DNA from: Bombus terrestris
Taxonomy: Eukaryota; Arthropoda; Insecta; Hymenoptera; Apidae
Direction: 5' to 3'
Assembly (NCBI RefSeq): GCF_910591885.1
Contig: NC_063275.1
Span: forward strand, 20,138,501-20,202,500
DNA: 64,000 nt
The translations under genes and the position numbers were made by a program. A model generated the notes under the pieces. The model worked only from the letters and a program-made list of their open reading frames with translations, made no database searches and had not been told where the DNA came from. The stretch's first letter is position 1; each line of letters starts with the position of its first letter. Positions 1-12,639 of the stretch are shown piece after piece.

Positions 1-1445
1 GGTAAAACCTAAATTTTCCTAATTTTTCATGTTTCATCGATTGATCGATAAATCAATTATTATGTAAACTATTGTGTATAATACTTCGACGTATAGGGTG
101 TTTCGCAACATATGACAAAATGGTCAAGTAATAACACATGGTTTTATTATCACTGTTATCGTTGTTGTGTAATATTTGGTTCATTCAGTTACTCGAATTA
201 TTCAGTTTTGTTACACATAACTCTCCTCATATCATAGCTCTATGTTAGTCGTTGAATTTTTGTTAGTTCCTCCAAGTGCCAACTTCGCTTACAATATATC
301 GTCCAATGTTTTTCAAACATCCTGTACACGTTTAAAATATATTCGAAACGTGAACCAGCAATTATCAACATTTAAATACCTTGGATTGTTCTGTTCTGTG
401 TATCAAGCTACGTATGTTCTACGATCGCTATAACAAATATGCATATAATTAATCTGCAAGCGCAGGACGTTGATAATCTACACGTTAATGTACGAATTAC
501 ATCAAACTCTGTAAATGAAAAAAGAAATAAACGGAACAACAAGAATAGGACATCAACTACAAGAAATATTAAGAGACATGGTTAAAAGCTTACAACAAAT
601 AGGATCAAGAAACGAGCTACATAAATTAATATAAACTCTATAAAATCATCTTTGCCACACACCATGCAAACTTATTCAAGATAGTATTCCAATCTTCTAG
701 ATTCATGCGATATTTCAAACACATTTGAACAACGATAATTACTGGTTCATCTTGTACATTTTATACGTTCGAAGTTACGATACTTGCTACTATAACGTCG
801 TTTAAGATAAATTAAAAGGTCTCTTTTTTCGAACGATTAATTTTATTCTACCATTCTACCTTCGAAACTGAAAGGCTGAAAGCGCAGATTAACTTTAATC
901 ATAAGTAACCTCTGCACTTTTCTCGCGTTCATTTAAACGATCTATATTGTGTGTTCATCGAACGGTGGACTTATTCTATTATACCATATCGTATCGAATT
1001 ATAACGTTTTTTCATTTTTTATCGTTGTACATTGTAATGGATTTTTAAGGTACGACAAATCTCCCATTAGGAATACACGCTTCGCGTATATTCTACGATC
1101 GGGGGAAAGAGGACGTTAAATGGGGGATGGAGAGTGCTATTGAAAGGGACGGGTTCCACGGCACGTTAATTTCAGGTACAGAAATATCTTAAAATAAGTG
1201 GTACAATTACATTTATGTAGTACCTTGCGCACACTTTTAGAGTGTGAAAGCTTAAAGCTTTAAAAAAAAGGGAGGAGAAAGAATGAAAATCCGTCTTAAA
1301 GTCAAGGGTCCCTTCCAAGAATCATCCAATATGTAAGAATTTTTGGTTATTCCAGGATTCTTAGACAATTTACGTCGAAGAGTGGAACAACCATAATTTT
1401 ATTTGAATAATTCCTCCGCGGTTAATTTTACGTGCACCAATTTGA

Positions 1446-1466
1446 TTTTTTTTTTTTTTTTTTTTT
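1446..1466. repeat. Poly-T tract
   Basis: An uninterrupted run of 21 T. It could be a simple length polymorphism or the remnant tail of an old retroposed copy on the minus strand. No flanking duplication was recognised. Confidence 0.9.
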
Positions 1467-1794
1467 AATAAATTAGTGCTTGTCTCTGATAAGACTGGTT
1501 TCAAATTTTAGTAGATTATGTCTTTACAAGACTGAAAATTGTGCGAGAAACGTGTTTCTATTATTGACGATTAATAGAAAATAATTTTTCTCACAGGTTA
1601 AAAGGAATTGGTTGTTGAAAGAGTTAAAAGTAAAAATTATTTGATTATTTCATAAAAAATTATGCCTTGGCAAAAGCAATTTTGTTCTTGGTAAAGATTA
1701 AATTTCCGTCGAAAAATTTCTAATAAGAATACATTCCTCTCGATGAAAACATTAATTTCAAAATTATAATGGCAAGTTTAACAAGAGTTAGATT

Positions 1795-1798
<4 letters not shown>

Positions 1799-1825
<27 letters not shown>
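1799..1825. repeat. (GA)n microsatellite
   Basis: About 13 perfect GA dinucleotides. A simple-sequence repeat expected to vary in length. Confidence 0.95.
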
Positions 1826-2929
1826 TAACAAGAGAGTTGATGAAAAGTAATTTTACGGTCGAGGAATAAAGGTAAGGCACACGCAAAAACAAATTAAAAA
1901 TATCTGGTTGTTTTAAAGTATCTTGTTTGCTCTGCTACGTAATTTCATCCAGTTTTTTTTCTCCTGATATAATTATAATCAAGGTTTCCCATGAACATGT
2001 AATTGGCCTTCTTAATTTATGAACGCTATTTATAACGTTGCCTCGATATCTTTATCGTTATTATCGTAAATTATTCGGTGATATCAAACTGGACAGTTGA
2101 AAATGATATAATAAATTCTTATTACAATCGACATATTTGAACAAAATAATTATATGTCTTCCGATAAAATTAACGCAACATCTTTTTACTTTGATCAATT
2201 TTTCTTTGTGAGAGCATTAATTATAAATTGTTTCGTAAATTTTCCATATAATGTAGGTAAATATATTTTTAACATCATAAAATAACAAATCGTTTCTTTT
2301 CTTTTGTTTTTCTTTTTCTATTTCTTTTAGAAATTCCTTTTACTAGTATTTTATATCGCGGTATTAAAAAAAGAATCTAACATTTTAAAAACTTTTAGTA
2401 GCTTCCAAGAGGAGTAAAAATTGTTTAACGTATCTAGATGCCAAGACGTAATACTCTTTTAGTGTAAATTATAGTTTGGTATCTTCTTTTTAGTTCTATA
2501 CATTTAAACAAATTTTATTTTTTCATTTACGACATAATATTGTTAAATCACGACAATAAGCACATGTGGTACAAGAAAGGAATATTTAAAATTCCACATA
2601 CTTAATTCACAATTTGCATATATGACTGTTGTATTCAAACGGAAGAGAGGAAATACATTTTTGTGTTCTATCTCAATCTTTTCTCAATAGCCTGCTGTAA
2701 TCGTTTCTAGACTATTTTCTTTATTCTCATTTACCACCTTACCACAAAACGTGCTTAAATATAACAAATATAAAAAATAAATTTAGAACTATATTTTGCT
2801 TCAATATCTCAAGAACCACCGACTCTCAAAATCTTGCACCGTTATTTTCTAAAATCTTTTACATTTCGAAAATCTTTTACAAAACCTAAAAAAGAAGGGA
2901 TAATGAGGAAGGATTAACAAGTATAGCTG

Positions 2930-3356
2930 TCATCGACGAATACTCGCGAAGGGACCCTGAAGCACGGAATATTCCAGAAAAAAATTCGAAAGCTTCGCGG
3001 CGGAATTAAATCGAGCATTTCCTAATTTGAAAATCGAGACTCGTTAAAAAAGATACTCGGCAGTTAATTACCGAGCGACGTGAAAGGCGTTTATAGACGA
3101 CGTGTCACTCGTCTCATCGTTGTTGATTCTCACCTATTATGCGATCACACAGATGTACTTACGTCCATCGAGAGACTCGTGGATGTTTTATTTCTGTATG
3201 CGAACCGTCTCGTTCGCCTCAAGGACTAGACTCGACGATGAAACTGGCGTTTTATTCGCTGCGAGAATTGTCCCATTGGGGCGGTAATAGACTCGCGAAG
3301 TTCTTCGTTCACGGCATATCGATTCGAGACTGGAAAGGATGGTGGAAAAGCTTAGG
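2930..3356 (+). other. Candidate 5' untranslated exon or promoter patch
   Basis: This patch is clearly richer in G+C and CpG than its surroundings. It ends in AGG followed by GTAAGC at 3357, a good match to an insect 5' splice site. Short open frames cross it in two + frames (3102-3287 and 3139-3360), but neither resembles a known protein. I infer a non-coding first exon. The nearest + strand coding exon begins at 20457, directly after a splice acceptor, so this could be the first exon of that gene about 17 kb upstream. No sequence evidence joins them. It could equally be an enhancer or a chance donor. Confidence 0.25.
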
Positions 3357-3359
3357 GTA

Positions 3360-5920
3360 AGCAGAGGAGAGAGGAATTCCCTCGTGTGTGAAACAGAATT
3401 TCGTAGTAATAAGGAATCCGTTGATCTCTAGGGAACGGATAACTCTGTATCGGCGTTTCCTTGTTGGTCGCGCTTTGAAAGGTCGAGAAACATCGGCCTG
3501 AAACAGGCATTTCGTGTAATTGATTAAGAAAGCATGTTTATTTCTACGAAGAGTATTCAGAGAGGAATAAAGCGTAGACTGATATGGAAACGAATCACTT
3601 TTTAATCGGCGAGAATACGTAACTATGATGTTTTCTTATCTCGCGAGGTTTTTCTCCTTCGAGTTGGAAATCTGAAGAAAAAGACTCGTCTCTGACTAAT
3701 CGTTTCAGTGTTTGCTATAAGATATACATATGTAAGGAGGGAATGTGCGTGTGCGCGTGTATACCAGACACACTGTTTGTCTTTTGTAATTTTTTTCGAC
3801 TCGAAGTATGCACGTCTAATAGTTGTAAAAATATGAGAAATATATGTGTTTTATGTAAATGTGCTAAATAACCATTCACGAAGCTGAGACGACATGTTAT
3901 AAATTCAAGAGATCTCTTATCTTATACGATGTATGAATACGTTATATGAACACAAGTGACATGGAATCAGAATTGAATTAAATTAAACATGGTATTCCTT
4001 AAATACGAATAATTTAACATGGATGTGCGTATTACGGATTAAACACAGAAATGGTAGTTTTTAAAGAAAAGAAGAAATATTGATTTTGCATGGAGGAAAG
4101 GATCAGAAGAACGTATTCCATTCGAACGTAAAGTAATCTTACTGTATGTACAAGTTCTATTAGGATGTAAGATAGACGATAAGGATTATGGAGTATGTGG
4201 CTGATTGTGGACAGCGACGATCTTTATCATTGTTACAATTATTATAGCTCTTGCATACACTATTGCAATACGTATTACTACTGCAACTATTATAAATAGG
4301 AATTAATAAGCTTTCTTATGCCGTTTCTCTATTGTACCACTTATATACACCTGATGCACGACTTTTCGAGAATAAATCTTTATGAAACGCTCCAGTCTTT
4401 GTAACTTGGTTGTTCTTTCTAGACTTCTTCATACCGTTACGTATCCCAACGCGCTCACGGAAGCCTCATTTATTGGTATTAGCATTTTTTTATACTGAGA
4501 AATCTAAGAAATGAAATCTGAGAAATCTGAGAAATCTAAGAAGTTTAAGAATAAATTTTGAATGAGTAAAGATTATCATATATTATTCTTATATCGTTTA
4601 TTTGGATTATTTCAATTTCGAATAATTTTTCGTTATTTTCTCCGAATTTCTAACAATATTGGATAGATTGTAACATTCGTAAAGAAATTTGAGAAGAATA
4701 TAAAGGCAAATGTATTTTCGTAAAATTAATATTTTCTTAAATAGCTCACATATCTTTTGCCATCTTCTCGATTTTTTCAAAAAATGATCTTTCTTTAAAT
4801 TCTCTCATTTTTACACATCTCTAATATGTTAGAAATAGTCATCCTGTTACTAAAAGAATTATTGTAGAAATGAAAATAGATAGTAGTCGAAGTACATATG
4901 TTCAGCGTGTAAAGTAGACGAAGTAGAATATATCAGTTAAGATCAAGCACATTTTGTTGTCTTTTCATTGATATATGAGATTTAATATCGCGTGTCCAAA
5001 ATATCATCTTTTTTAATGGATTAATCTTCTGTTTTCCTACACCTACTTATATCTTCTTTTTATTTCTTTTCCACTTCGATGTAATTATTAATAGCAATCA
5101 TCCGAGTTAAGCATTCCATTCTACTTGACAGAAGTTTATAATAAATCATTCTCCTATGATCCTGTGGAATACACAGCGAAATTTAGTATCGATTGAGCTT
5201 TTTGAACAATCCAATATATCGAGATTGAAATTGTGCGATAGTTTACGATACCGATGGAAAAAAAACTTATCGGAAAGTACTCGAGCGTAAAATAAATGAC
5301 GATTCATAATCCTATATAACAAATTCTCACCAACTACCTTGAATATACGATATACTTTTTGCAGCACAAAAAAAAAGATTCAAGTTAAAATTATGCGAAT
5401 CAAAAATATGAAATCTTCCAACACGTTCTAAATCAAAAACGTTCCCCTGCTAAATATTTTTAAGATGTTCTGAAAAAAAAAAAAAAACAGCATTGAAGAC
5501 TACATAAGAAAAACGTGACAAGCGCATTTTCCTCGATTTTCAGAATTTTATATTAGTCTAAAGAAAAGTATTCTAGTATGAACCTGAAATAGGTACATCC
5601 TGTTATACAAATCTACGAAACATTGTAAAGGCGCTAATGGCGTAACTAATTTTATAACAATCAATATTTTTGAAGTATTCATATTTCAAACAATTTAAAA
5701 AGTCTGACTAGCTTTTCTCCTGTAATTTCCGATTTTCAACGTAGCTATCAAAGTCTCTAAAAACTGAAGCGTATAGGTGGTCTGTTTTCCAAGAAACATC
5801 TTCCAAAATTCTTAAGAATAGATTATAACAAATTACAATGTTTAATCGCAAAATATTGGAGTATTCAAACGTTAAATTTACGCGAGAAATATCAAAATAC
5901 GATAAAATAAATAAAGTGCA
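3360..5920. other. AT-rich non-coding stretch
   Basis: I see no gene. The stretch holds a short degenerate minisatellite at 4496-4545 and several A or T runs. The one listed-size open frame on the minus strand (5146-5367) has no recognisable motif and is within chance expectation for this composition. Confidence 0.6.
4496..4545. repeat. Degenerate 9-bp minisatellite (GAAATCTGA-like)
   Basis: Five or so copies of GAAATCTGA/GAAATCTAA follow one another, with one shortened copy. A local slippage repeat. Confidence 0.8.
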
Positions 5921-5925
5921 AGACA

Positions 5926-6180
5926 GTGAGATACGTCGGTCAACGAACTCACATTAGAATCTCTATCTTATTTAAGATATTCTTAAAATCAATCCTCACG
6001 GAGAAATGCGTTCGTCGAAAAGTCGAAAACATCGAACGAATAGCACGTGTATTTTCTATACGACTGGAAACGATCGAACGTGACGTTGCGAGATTTCATA
6101 CTGAGCTTCGTCTACGTTTTATGTTCAATGATCTTAGAGACACGTTCGAACGGTTCCAAGTTGCCGTCCTTTCGCTTTAA
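5926..6180 (+). CDS. Small orphan ORF, possible terminal exon
   Basis: An 84-codon open frame; its first listed codon is GTG rather than ATG, so the true 5' end is unknown. The C-terminal 55 codons encode an amphipathic, Arg/Glu-rich stretch (about residues 28-80) that would form helices. They use codons with G or C in third position more than the surrounding DNA does. The stop TAA is followed 42 bases later by AATAAA at 6222-6227, where a poly(A) signal would sit. No family is recognised and no convincing splice acceptor was found. It may be a real lineage-specific terminal exon, a degraded gene fragment or a chance ORF. Confidence 0.22.
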   Translation: MRYVGQRTHIRISILFKIFLKSILTEKCVRRKVENIERIARVFSIRLETIERDVARFHTELRLRFMFNDLRDTFERFQVAVLSL

Positions 6181-6229
6181 GTAAAAAGTCCAACAACGTG
6201 AAAGATGTACTGTACTCTTGGAATAAAGA

Positions 6230-9200
6230 TTTTATCAGTGGAAATACACCATCGCGAGGTATTTGGTTTCGTGATAGCTCCTTAAAGTCGTTTGCGGAAG
6301 ATATTTAAAAAGCAGATTGGAAATATCGACACTTGTTTTCAGTTTTTAGATAAAATTTATCAACATTAAAATCATTAAGGATTGATGTATTTTTATATCT
6401 GATTATTTTAAATGTCTCTAAAAATAGATTACTTCGATAGTTTTTACGTAGATGTAATATTCTGATCTCTTTTGGACTTGAGTCATTTAATGTTTTAATC
6501 TATCAAAATTCATTCTGACGTTCTTTGTATCGTATACGGTACAGTGTACTATAAGTTGTATTAGATTTCCTGTATATCAATTAATGATATCTATTTCTTT
6601 GTATACTATAATTAATTTTATATTATTTCGATAGTTCTTGTGCAACCAATATTTATTCTAACATCCTCTGAATATTCTTAAAGTATACAGTTTATCAAAC
6701 GCAATTTAATTTGATAATAAAATTCTGAATTCTGAGAATATTTGTGATTTAAAACATATAAATTGATAGATTATTTAAGTATGCTAATTATTGTGCAATT
6801 TATATGTAGATTTTGTCGAGAGATTAATAATGGAACTTTTGATATCGTATCCGAAACATTTGTTTCATGGCGGATTAATTGATATTAGGATGAAAGCATG
6901 GAGAAGGTTAATTAAGTTTGACAGGAAAGGTGAAGACTCTAGATTTTCCTGTATATGATAAATTACAGAAACATTAAAAATTTTAAGCTGAACCTAATTC
7001 TTTCTTCTATCTTATACTTGTAATATTTAAGGATGAATCGTTGAAATAAATAATAATACGTATTAAATAACTTTACTATTTAATTTACATGGTTTTTGAA
7101 TTTAATTTATATTTCATGGGGTAAGGGAAACAGTGAGACGGGGGAACAGCGAAATAACACATTTATTGGTCGTTTAAATTATTCTATAATTATATTTCTA
7201 CCCCAGGGTAAAATTTCAAACATTGAATTAACCCAGGAGCCTGATAATGAAATAATAATTATTTAGCACTACACTTTGATGTTATCCTACCGTATCTTCC
7301 CTATTCCTAGTGCCACTCTTATGAGACATTTCTAAACGAGAATCTAGAAATTTATAATTATTTCTATTAAACTATACTAAAATTAGAATGCGTCATGTTC
7401 TTTTAAATGTCGAGATACAGTATCCTCGATACTCCTATCAATTTAATATCAAATTAAATTATAATTCAATTACAAGATAAAATGGGGGTAAATAATAAAT
7501 GCACGAATTAAATCGAATAATACAAAATCAAATAATTTTGTCCAGAAAATAAAGACATCTACAAACGACATATGTTAAATGCATAAAACTAATCCAATAG
7601 TTCTTAACTATTGATTCGTCTCGAGTGAAAATATAGAGTAATGGAAAATATATTGATTTGTCATAGAGTTGCAGACGAATAACAAATTAATGCTTTTTCG
7701 GTCTTATAACGAATGATTTACGTCATTCGGATGCTGATGCAATGAATGCAAATCTTTGATACCGAATACCGATCAAAGTATCGAACGTAGGTAGCACATT
7801 TTTACAATTTACATGACACGTTAAATTGGTTTTTCATTCTTAGAAAATCAATTTCACGAAGCATTCGTTTCGGCTCCGATCAGGCACTGATCAGTGCATT
7901 GAAATCTAGTGACGAAACGCATCCCACAAAAAGTTAATCGACTTCTGAAAAAGTCTTATTACGCCCCTGCGCTCAGTTTCTAAGATTCCATGAATCTTTG
8001 TCAAGAAAGAATTCCAAGGCGATCATTAATCTAATTTCGTACCAAATTTTATCGTCCTTCTTCGTTCCCGTGCCAACTGAAGATCTTAGAGGAAAAATAG
8101 CGCAAATGCGGCGCAAATCATATGGTAAAAGGTAACAAGTTTTCATTCGTTACGGAGTACATTAATAAATTAATGGAAATAAATTATTTGATATATTGTA
8201 CTAGTGCAACAACATTCGTAGAAATATTCGTTTAGTTTTTGCCACATTTTCATTTTGCAATTAAAAAAGAAACACGTTTTGTTAAAAATTATTCAACAAT
8301 GTAGAGGACGTAAAACTATAGGTGGACAAATCTTTTTCGATAAAAGCAAAACATGTTTTATTTTTTTTAAGAAGGGAAAACTTTTTTTTAAAAGAGAAAG
8401 CAAATTATATTTAATACGTTTGCATAGTAACGCTAAAGGAAGTTAAAATACGCAATCATCGGGCAATTGGTTAATCATGATTTTGCATGAATGCGAAATA
8501 ACGGTGCAAAAATTTTGTAAATACCATTTGTAAGAGTTACAAGACAAAAGTAAGAAATTAAGCATCATTCTCGTTGGTCTTGACTGTCCCTTAATCCAAA
8601 TCCCATTGGGAAGATTTTGTACATTGTGCATGAAGTGCGAAACAGAGAATTTACCTAAAACCTAAATTGAAATTTGGAATTAAGCGAGGACATATATCAT
8701 AGAAAAATTAACAATACGAAGAATTAGTTGAAGAACGACGAATTTGTCTTATTGCTCAGTACTCTGTTGCTTTAAGCAGAGGAACTCTGAAGGAAATTTG
8801 TTTTATTGCTATTAATAAATTCTCTTACATCGCGGTAACAAGTTTTATAGTAAAAGAAATGGAATCTTAGAATTAAATTTTACAACTTACATATTACCCA
8901 ATTGTTTTGTCTGACGAAAAATTGCAGAAACATAACAAAAATCTCTATAACCTACGGTTTATAACTTGTCCAATTACTAATATTTTTAATTGATAAATTA
9001 TTATGTAGGAGGAGCCAGATAATAATTGTCAAAGTTCTTAGTAACTTATTAATCATTTTTTAAATCTATTCCATTTTCTGTAACACTTACGAATAGGATT
9101 GTACACGTAACAATCGTCGATGTTTCTTTTATCGAACCGCAAAGTACTCACTGTTCAACCTAATATTCATCGAGTCAACGGTATAGAACACGGTATACGA

Positions 9201-11500
9201 ATATAATTGATGCAGTCATTTTTGTAAGTCAGATTTATTGACACATACATACATCTATCCATCTGTTTCGTTCCTGTTGAATTAATCCAAACATGGAAAG
9301 TGGCTTTGAAACAGCTTGTTAATAATTTGTTGAAATCCATAATGGATCGTTTCATTGGCAGATAAGAAACTTTTACGAATTGGGATTGCAGGTATATGTA
9401 CTGTAAAGGCTTTTTTGCATGATGTTTGCTCGGGATATGGATTTTTCGACGGTCGAGAGTACTGCGCAATGAGACAGATTCAACGACCTGGATAAAAAGT
9501 TGCTTCGTTCACCGACTTGTGCTTTAGGACTCTTCGAACGATATCCGGCTTTTTGAAGTTGTACTCTTTGGCTCGACAAGATATTCGAAGGAGAAGATCA
9601 TCCCCAAACATAGAATTTATGCTTAGAATAATCAATTTCCAATTGTTTTCTGACATCATTCCTTTCGTGAAATATAGCGTTCGAAAAGTTAGTCTTGGAC
9701 GTAATATAATGTATCTTTCTCATGCCAAAGAAACTTGCGTAAGACGATCCTTTGTACGATGATATTATTGAAATATGTTTAAGTACTGTACTTCAACTTT
9801 ATATATTTTTACATAAGAATGATGATAGGAATATTTGATATTTGATCTTTTCATTATTTTCTTATTTTTTTTCCTTTTATAATCTTCATTTACGCGAAAT
9901 TCCCTTTTTAAGATTTTTTTTGAACCCTAAACAAACATAAGTGAACAAAAATAAGAAGAAACGTAATAGGTACCTATAAATTCTTACCATGTGCTTCAAT
10001 ATGCATTTAAGAATAGAAAATGAAAGGTTCAAATATTCATAAATTGAGATTCAACGTATTACAGGATACGTACCATAGACTATTTTTGATTGCATTTTAT
10101 ATAAGCGATAATATAATACACAAACAGTGATAATATTGTGAATTATTGATATAAAAATTATGAACAAAGGAATGAAGAGAAAATAGGATTAGCATACAGA
10201 AATTCTAAAAGGAATCGATAATGGAATTGGTTTACTCAATAGCTCAATAGCTGCTGGCGAAATTTGAGAAGAAAATGGTTTTAACCTTTTATCGATTCGC
10301 ATCGAAATGACCTAATGACATTTTTAAGCAGGACCTAAAAGAGAAGCTTCTTGCATTACGCTTTGTATTTTCGTCGCAACTCTCTCAATCTCACGCCTAC
10401 GTTTATAAGACATTTATTTTCCTCCAAATTTAAGTGAAGTGTGTTTTATGGCAAATGTGTTCTTGAACGCTTTCCTATATCAAGATTTGACGAGATGTTT
10501 CACGACGGAGCTTCCTCGCGGAGACAAGGGAAAAAACAATCTCAAGAAAAATGATCGAATAGAAAAGAATATTCCCATTCCGTTAGATCCATATTCTAAT
10601 TCGGAACGAGGAGGAAAAATATGTTAAATAATTTTACTTTTTAGTAAAAAAACTTGTTTTCCTATGTCAGTTAACCTTGCAAATAAATTCAAGCATTAGC
10701 TTGTATATAGAAAAAAAGAGGCAGATATAAAGAGAAGATGAAAGTCTCTGAAGGGAGCCTTACGAGACGAGGATTGCTGCTTTGAAGGTCCTGTTTTGAT
10801 GACATTACGAAGTCCTGCTGAAGTGCAAAGTTGAAACTCAAGCAAAGAGATGAATTCACTTGTTTATTAGATAGATTTCTTTCATCTCCAGCTGCCTCGT
10901 ATTATTCGCTTCATTTTAAAGCAGGAAATATCGAATTACCAGAAGATCAGAACTTTCACGATGACTTGTTCAGCGACAGTATACCGCTATTTTTCTTCTT
11001 TTTTTTTTTTTTTTTATTGTCGTCTGAGTGGGATGTTCTATCAAGATAAACTTGTTCTGCAACTGTTATACATTCTTTATGAGACACTGTATCTGAGCGA
11101 TCATTAATTTATATTTTATAAAATAGTTCATTACTTTAATAGAAGATTAATATAACAATTTAATAGAAGGAAAATCAGATTCAAAATTTCATAGAAATTT
11201 TACCAATGATCATGTGCAACTCTTTTTAGAAAAAGAAAAAATATATATATAATAAATCGAACGTGTGATAAAATTTAGTCTTTATTTCAATTTCAATATT
11301 TTCTTCAAATCTTCTTAACATTTTTCATCTACAGTAAAAGTAGAAAAAAAGGACACTGAGTCTGGTCCATCAAATTCTGTTTGTTATCCAACAAGATAGA
11401 AAGACGCTCTAATCGTTAAAAACAACCTAACCCCAATAAAGAACTAAATTTTACGCGAACTGATAATAATTAACCTTTAAAACGAAGTATCCCTTGTTTC
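6230..11500. other. AT-rich non-coding stretch
   Basis: No supportable gene. Overlapping small open frames near 9167-9762 on both strands shadow one another, lack any motif and are of chance length. A T-rich tract ends at 11015. Slightly more GC-rich spots near 7120-7160 and 7860-7930 showed no structure I could interpret. Confidence 0.6.
10989..11015. repeat. T-rich tract
   Basis: A pyrimidine tract ending in a run of 17 T. A simple repeat. Confidence 0.85.
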
Positions 11501-11714
11501 CTTGCTCCTTGTTATAAACGGCCGACATTTTTGAGCAACCGTCGACATCGAGCGAGCGCCATTGTTAAACAAGAACAAAGCTGTTCGAATGTCGATAACT
11601 TTATATCCAGATAATATGTACCATGTAATACTGCCTTAACGACCTACTTTACTTTGATTTTCCTCTATTTAATAACGCTATCGAATCTCCATAAATTTTC
11701 TTCGACTTTCCTTT

Positions 11715-11736
11715 TTCTTCTTCTTCTTCTTCTTCT
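11715..11736. repeat. (TTC)n microsatellite
   Basis: Seven TTC trinucleotides in a row. A simple repeat. Confidence 0.9.
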
Positions 11737-12057
11737 CTGTTTCTTACTTTTCCTTTCTCGGTCGATTACCAGAAGAAAGTTACCGAAATCCTCGAAAGGA
11801 GTCGGATGAAAAGGTTAAATGTTGCGAGATGACAGCGGTCTTGGTTCTTTTATTTATCGTTTGATAGCGTTTACTCTGTTAACAAAAATCTCCGGGATAT
11901 AGCGGTAACAGGGACATATGCACGAAGCCGATCAAAAGCATCGCAACCTCGTTTTTAACGTCGATCGGAGCAACCCCATGGAACCCGGCTAGTTCGAGCT
12001 GGTTGGTGAGCCAGCAGGGCGAAAGGGGTGGCTGTAGTGACGTATCGACCGACGGGG

Positions 12058-12285
12058 TCACCTGGGGTCACCAAAGTTCATAGCGTCTCCTGGTTCACGA
12101 ACTCGCCGAAAGTGCAGCCGCCATTCTGTTTCGTCAAACGACCGTTTCCACGAAATCGAAATTCCGTTTTTTTCTCTCTCCTCTGTTTCGTGCATTTCTG
12201 TCAAAATCAATGCAGCAATAGATGCCACAAGAGTTTGCTGTGATTCTCCAACTTCCATAGTTTCACTTTGGTTCGCTGTAGCCAT
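12058..12285 (-). CDS. Small ORF in a GC-richer patch, unknown
   Basis: A 75-codon frame on the minus strand begins with ATG at 12285 and lies in a patch (about 11.9-12.3 kb) richer in G+C than its neighbours. The product is acidic near the N-terminus, then has a segment containing ILTEMHETEE, then a Trp/Arg-rich C-terminal part. No known domain is recognised. The frame contains CAG followed by GTGACC near 12064, a possible minus-strand splice donor, so the exon could end before the stop. The peptide around ILTEMH is echoed in the same strand and reading sense at 12430-12510, 264 bases away. This suggests an old duplication, or a degraded gene of which two exon copies survive. It could also be a chance ORF. 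Confidence 0.25.
   Translation of the reverse strand: MATANQSETMEVGESQQTLVASIAALILTEMHETEEREKNGISISWKRSFDETEWRLHFRRVREPGDAMNFGDPR
12181..12230. repeat. Local duplication, copy A
   Basis: Bases 12191-12211 are identical over 21 positions to 12455-12475, and similarity continues for about 45 bases further. This looks like a direct duplication 264 bp apart. The minus-strand translations of both copies contain ILTEMH. Confidence 0.7.
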
Positions 12286-12444
12286 CCTTTCGCGTAATCA
12301 AATTCGTATCGATCGTTGTGAAATTAAATTCTTGATTGGCTTACGTTGTTTTTAACGATTCGTCTATCCTTTTTCTTACGAATAGTAAACGGTATTGGAT
12401 CAGTTTTGCTATCTTATCTTCTTTTTTACACGTGTTTCGTTCTC

Positions 12445-12525
12445 TTTTGTTCCATGCATTTCTGTCAAAATCAATTCATCGATAGATACCTCAAGTCTAT
12501 CGAGATTCTCGAATTTTTCTATTTC
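12445..12525. repeat. Local duplication, copy B
   Basis: Partner of 12181-12230. On the minus strand one frame gives about 35 residues without a stop, acidic and containing ELILTEMHGT. It then stops, so this copy is not an intact gene. Confidence 0.65.
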
Positions 12526-12639
12526 AATGTTGCTTCCGTTTCAGCAAACAAAAGGGACTTGTAATGTTTTAACGGAACGTTTAATATATATATATATTAA
12601 ATGTATTTTTCTTATTGAGAACAATGATATGTAAAGATA

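Larger units (their letters stand above)
1..2930. other. AT-rich non-coding stretch with simple repeats
   Basis: I see no supportable gene here. The sequence is A+T-rich with frequent stops in all frames. It contains a 21-base T run at 1446-1466 and a perfect (GA)n microsatellite at 1799-1825. It is either intergenic or a large upstream intron of the gene at 20.4-28.9 kb; the sequence does not decide between these. Confidence 0.6.

Noticed and set aside
7110..7340. Possible transposon ends around GGGGTAAGGGAAACAG and a loosely inverted partner near 7300
   Set aside because: The inverse similarity is too weak and no target duplication was seen.
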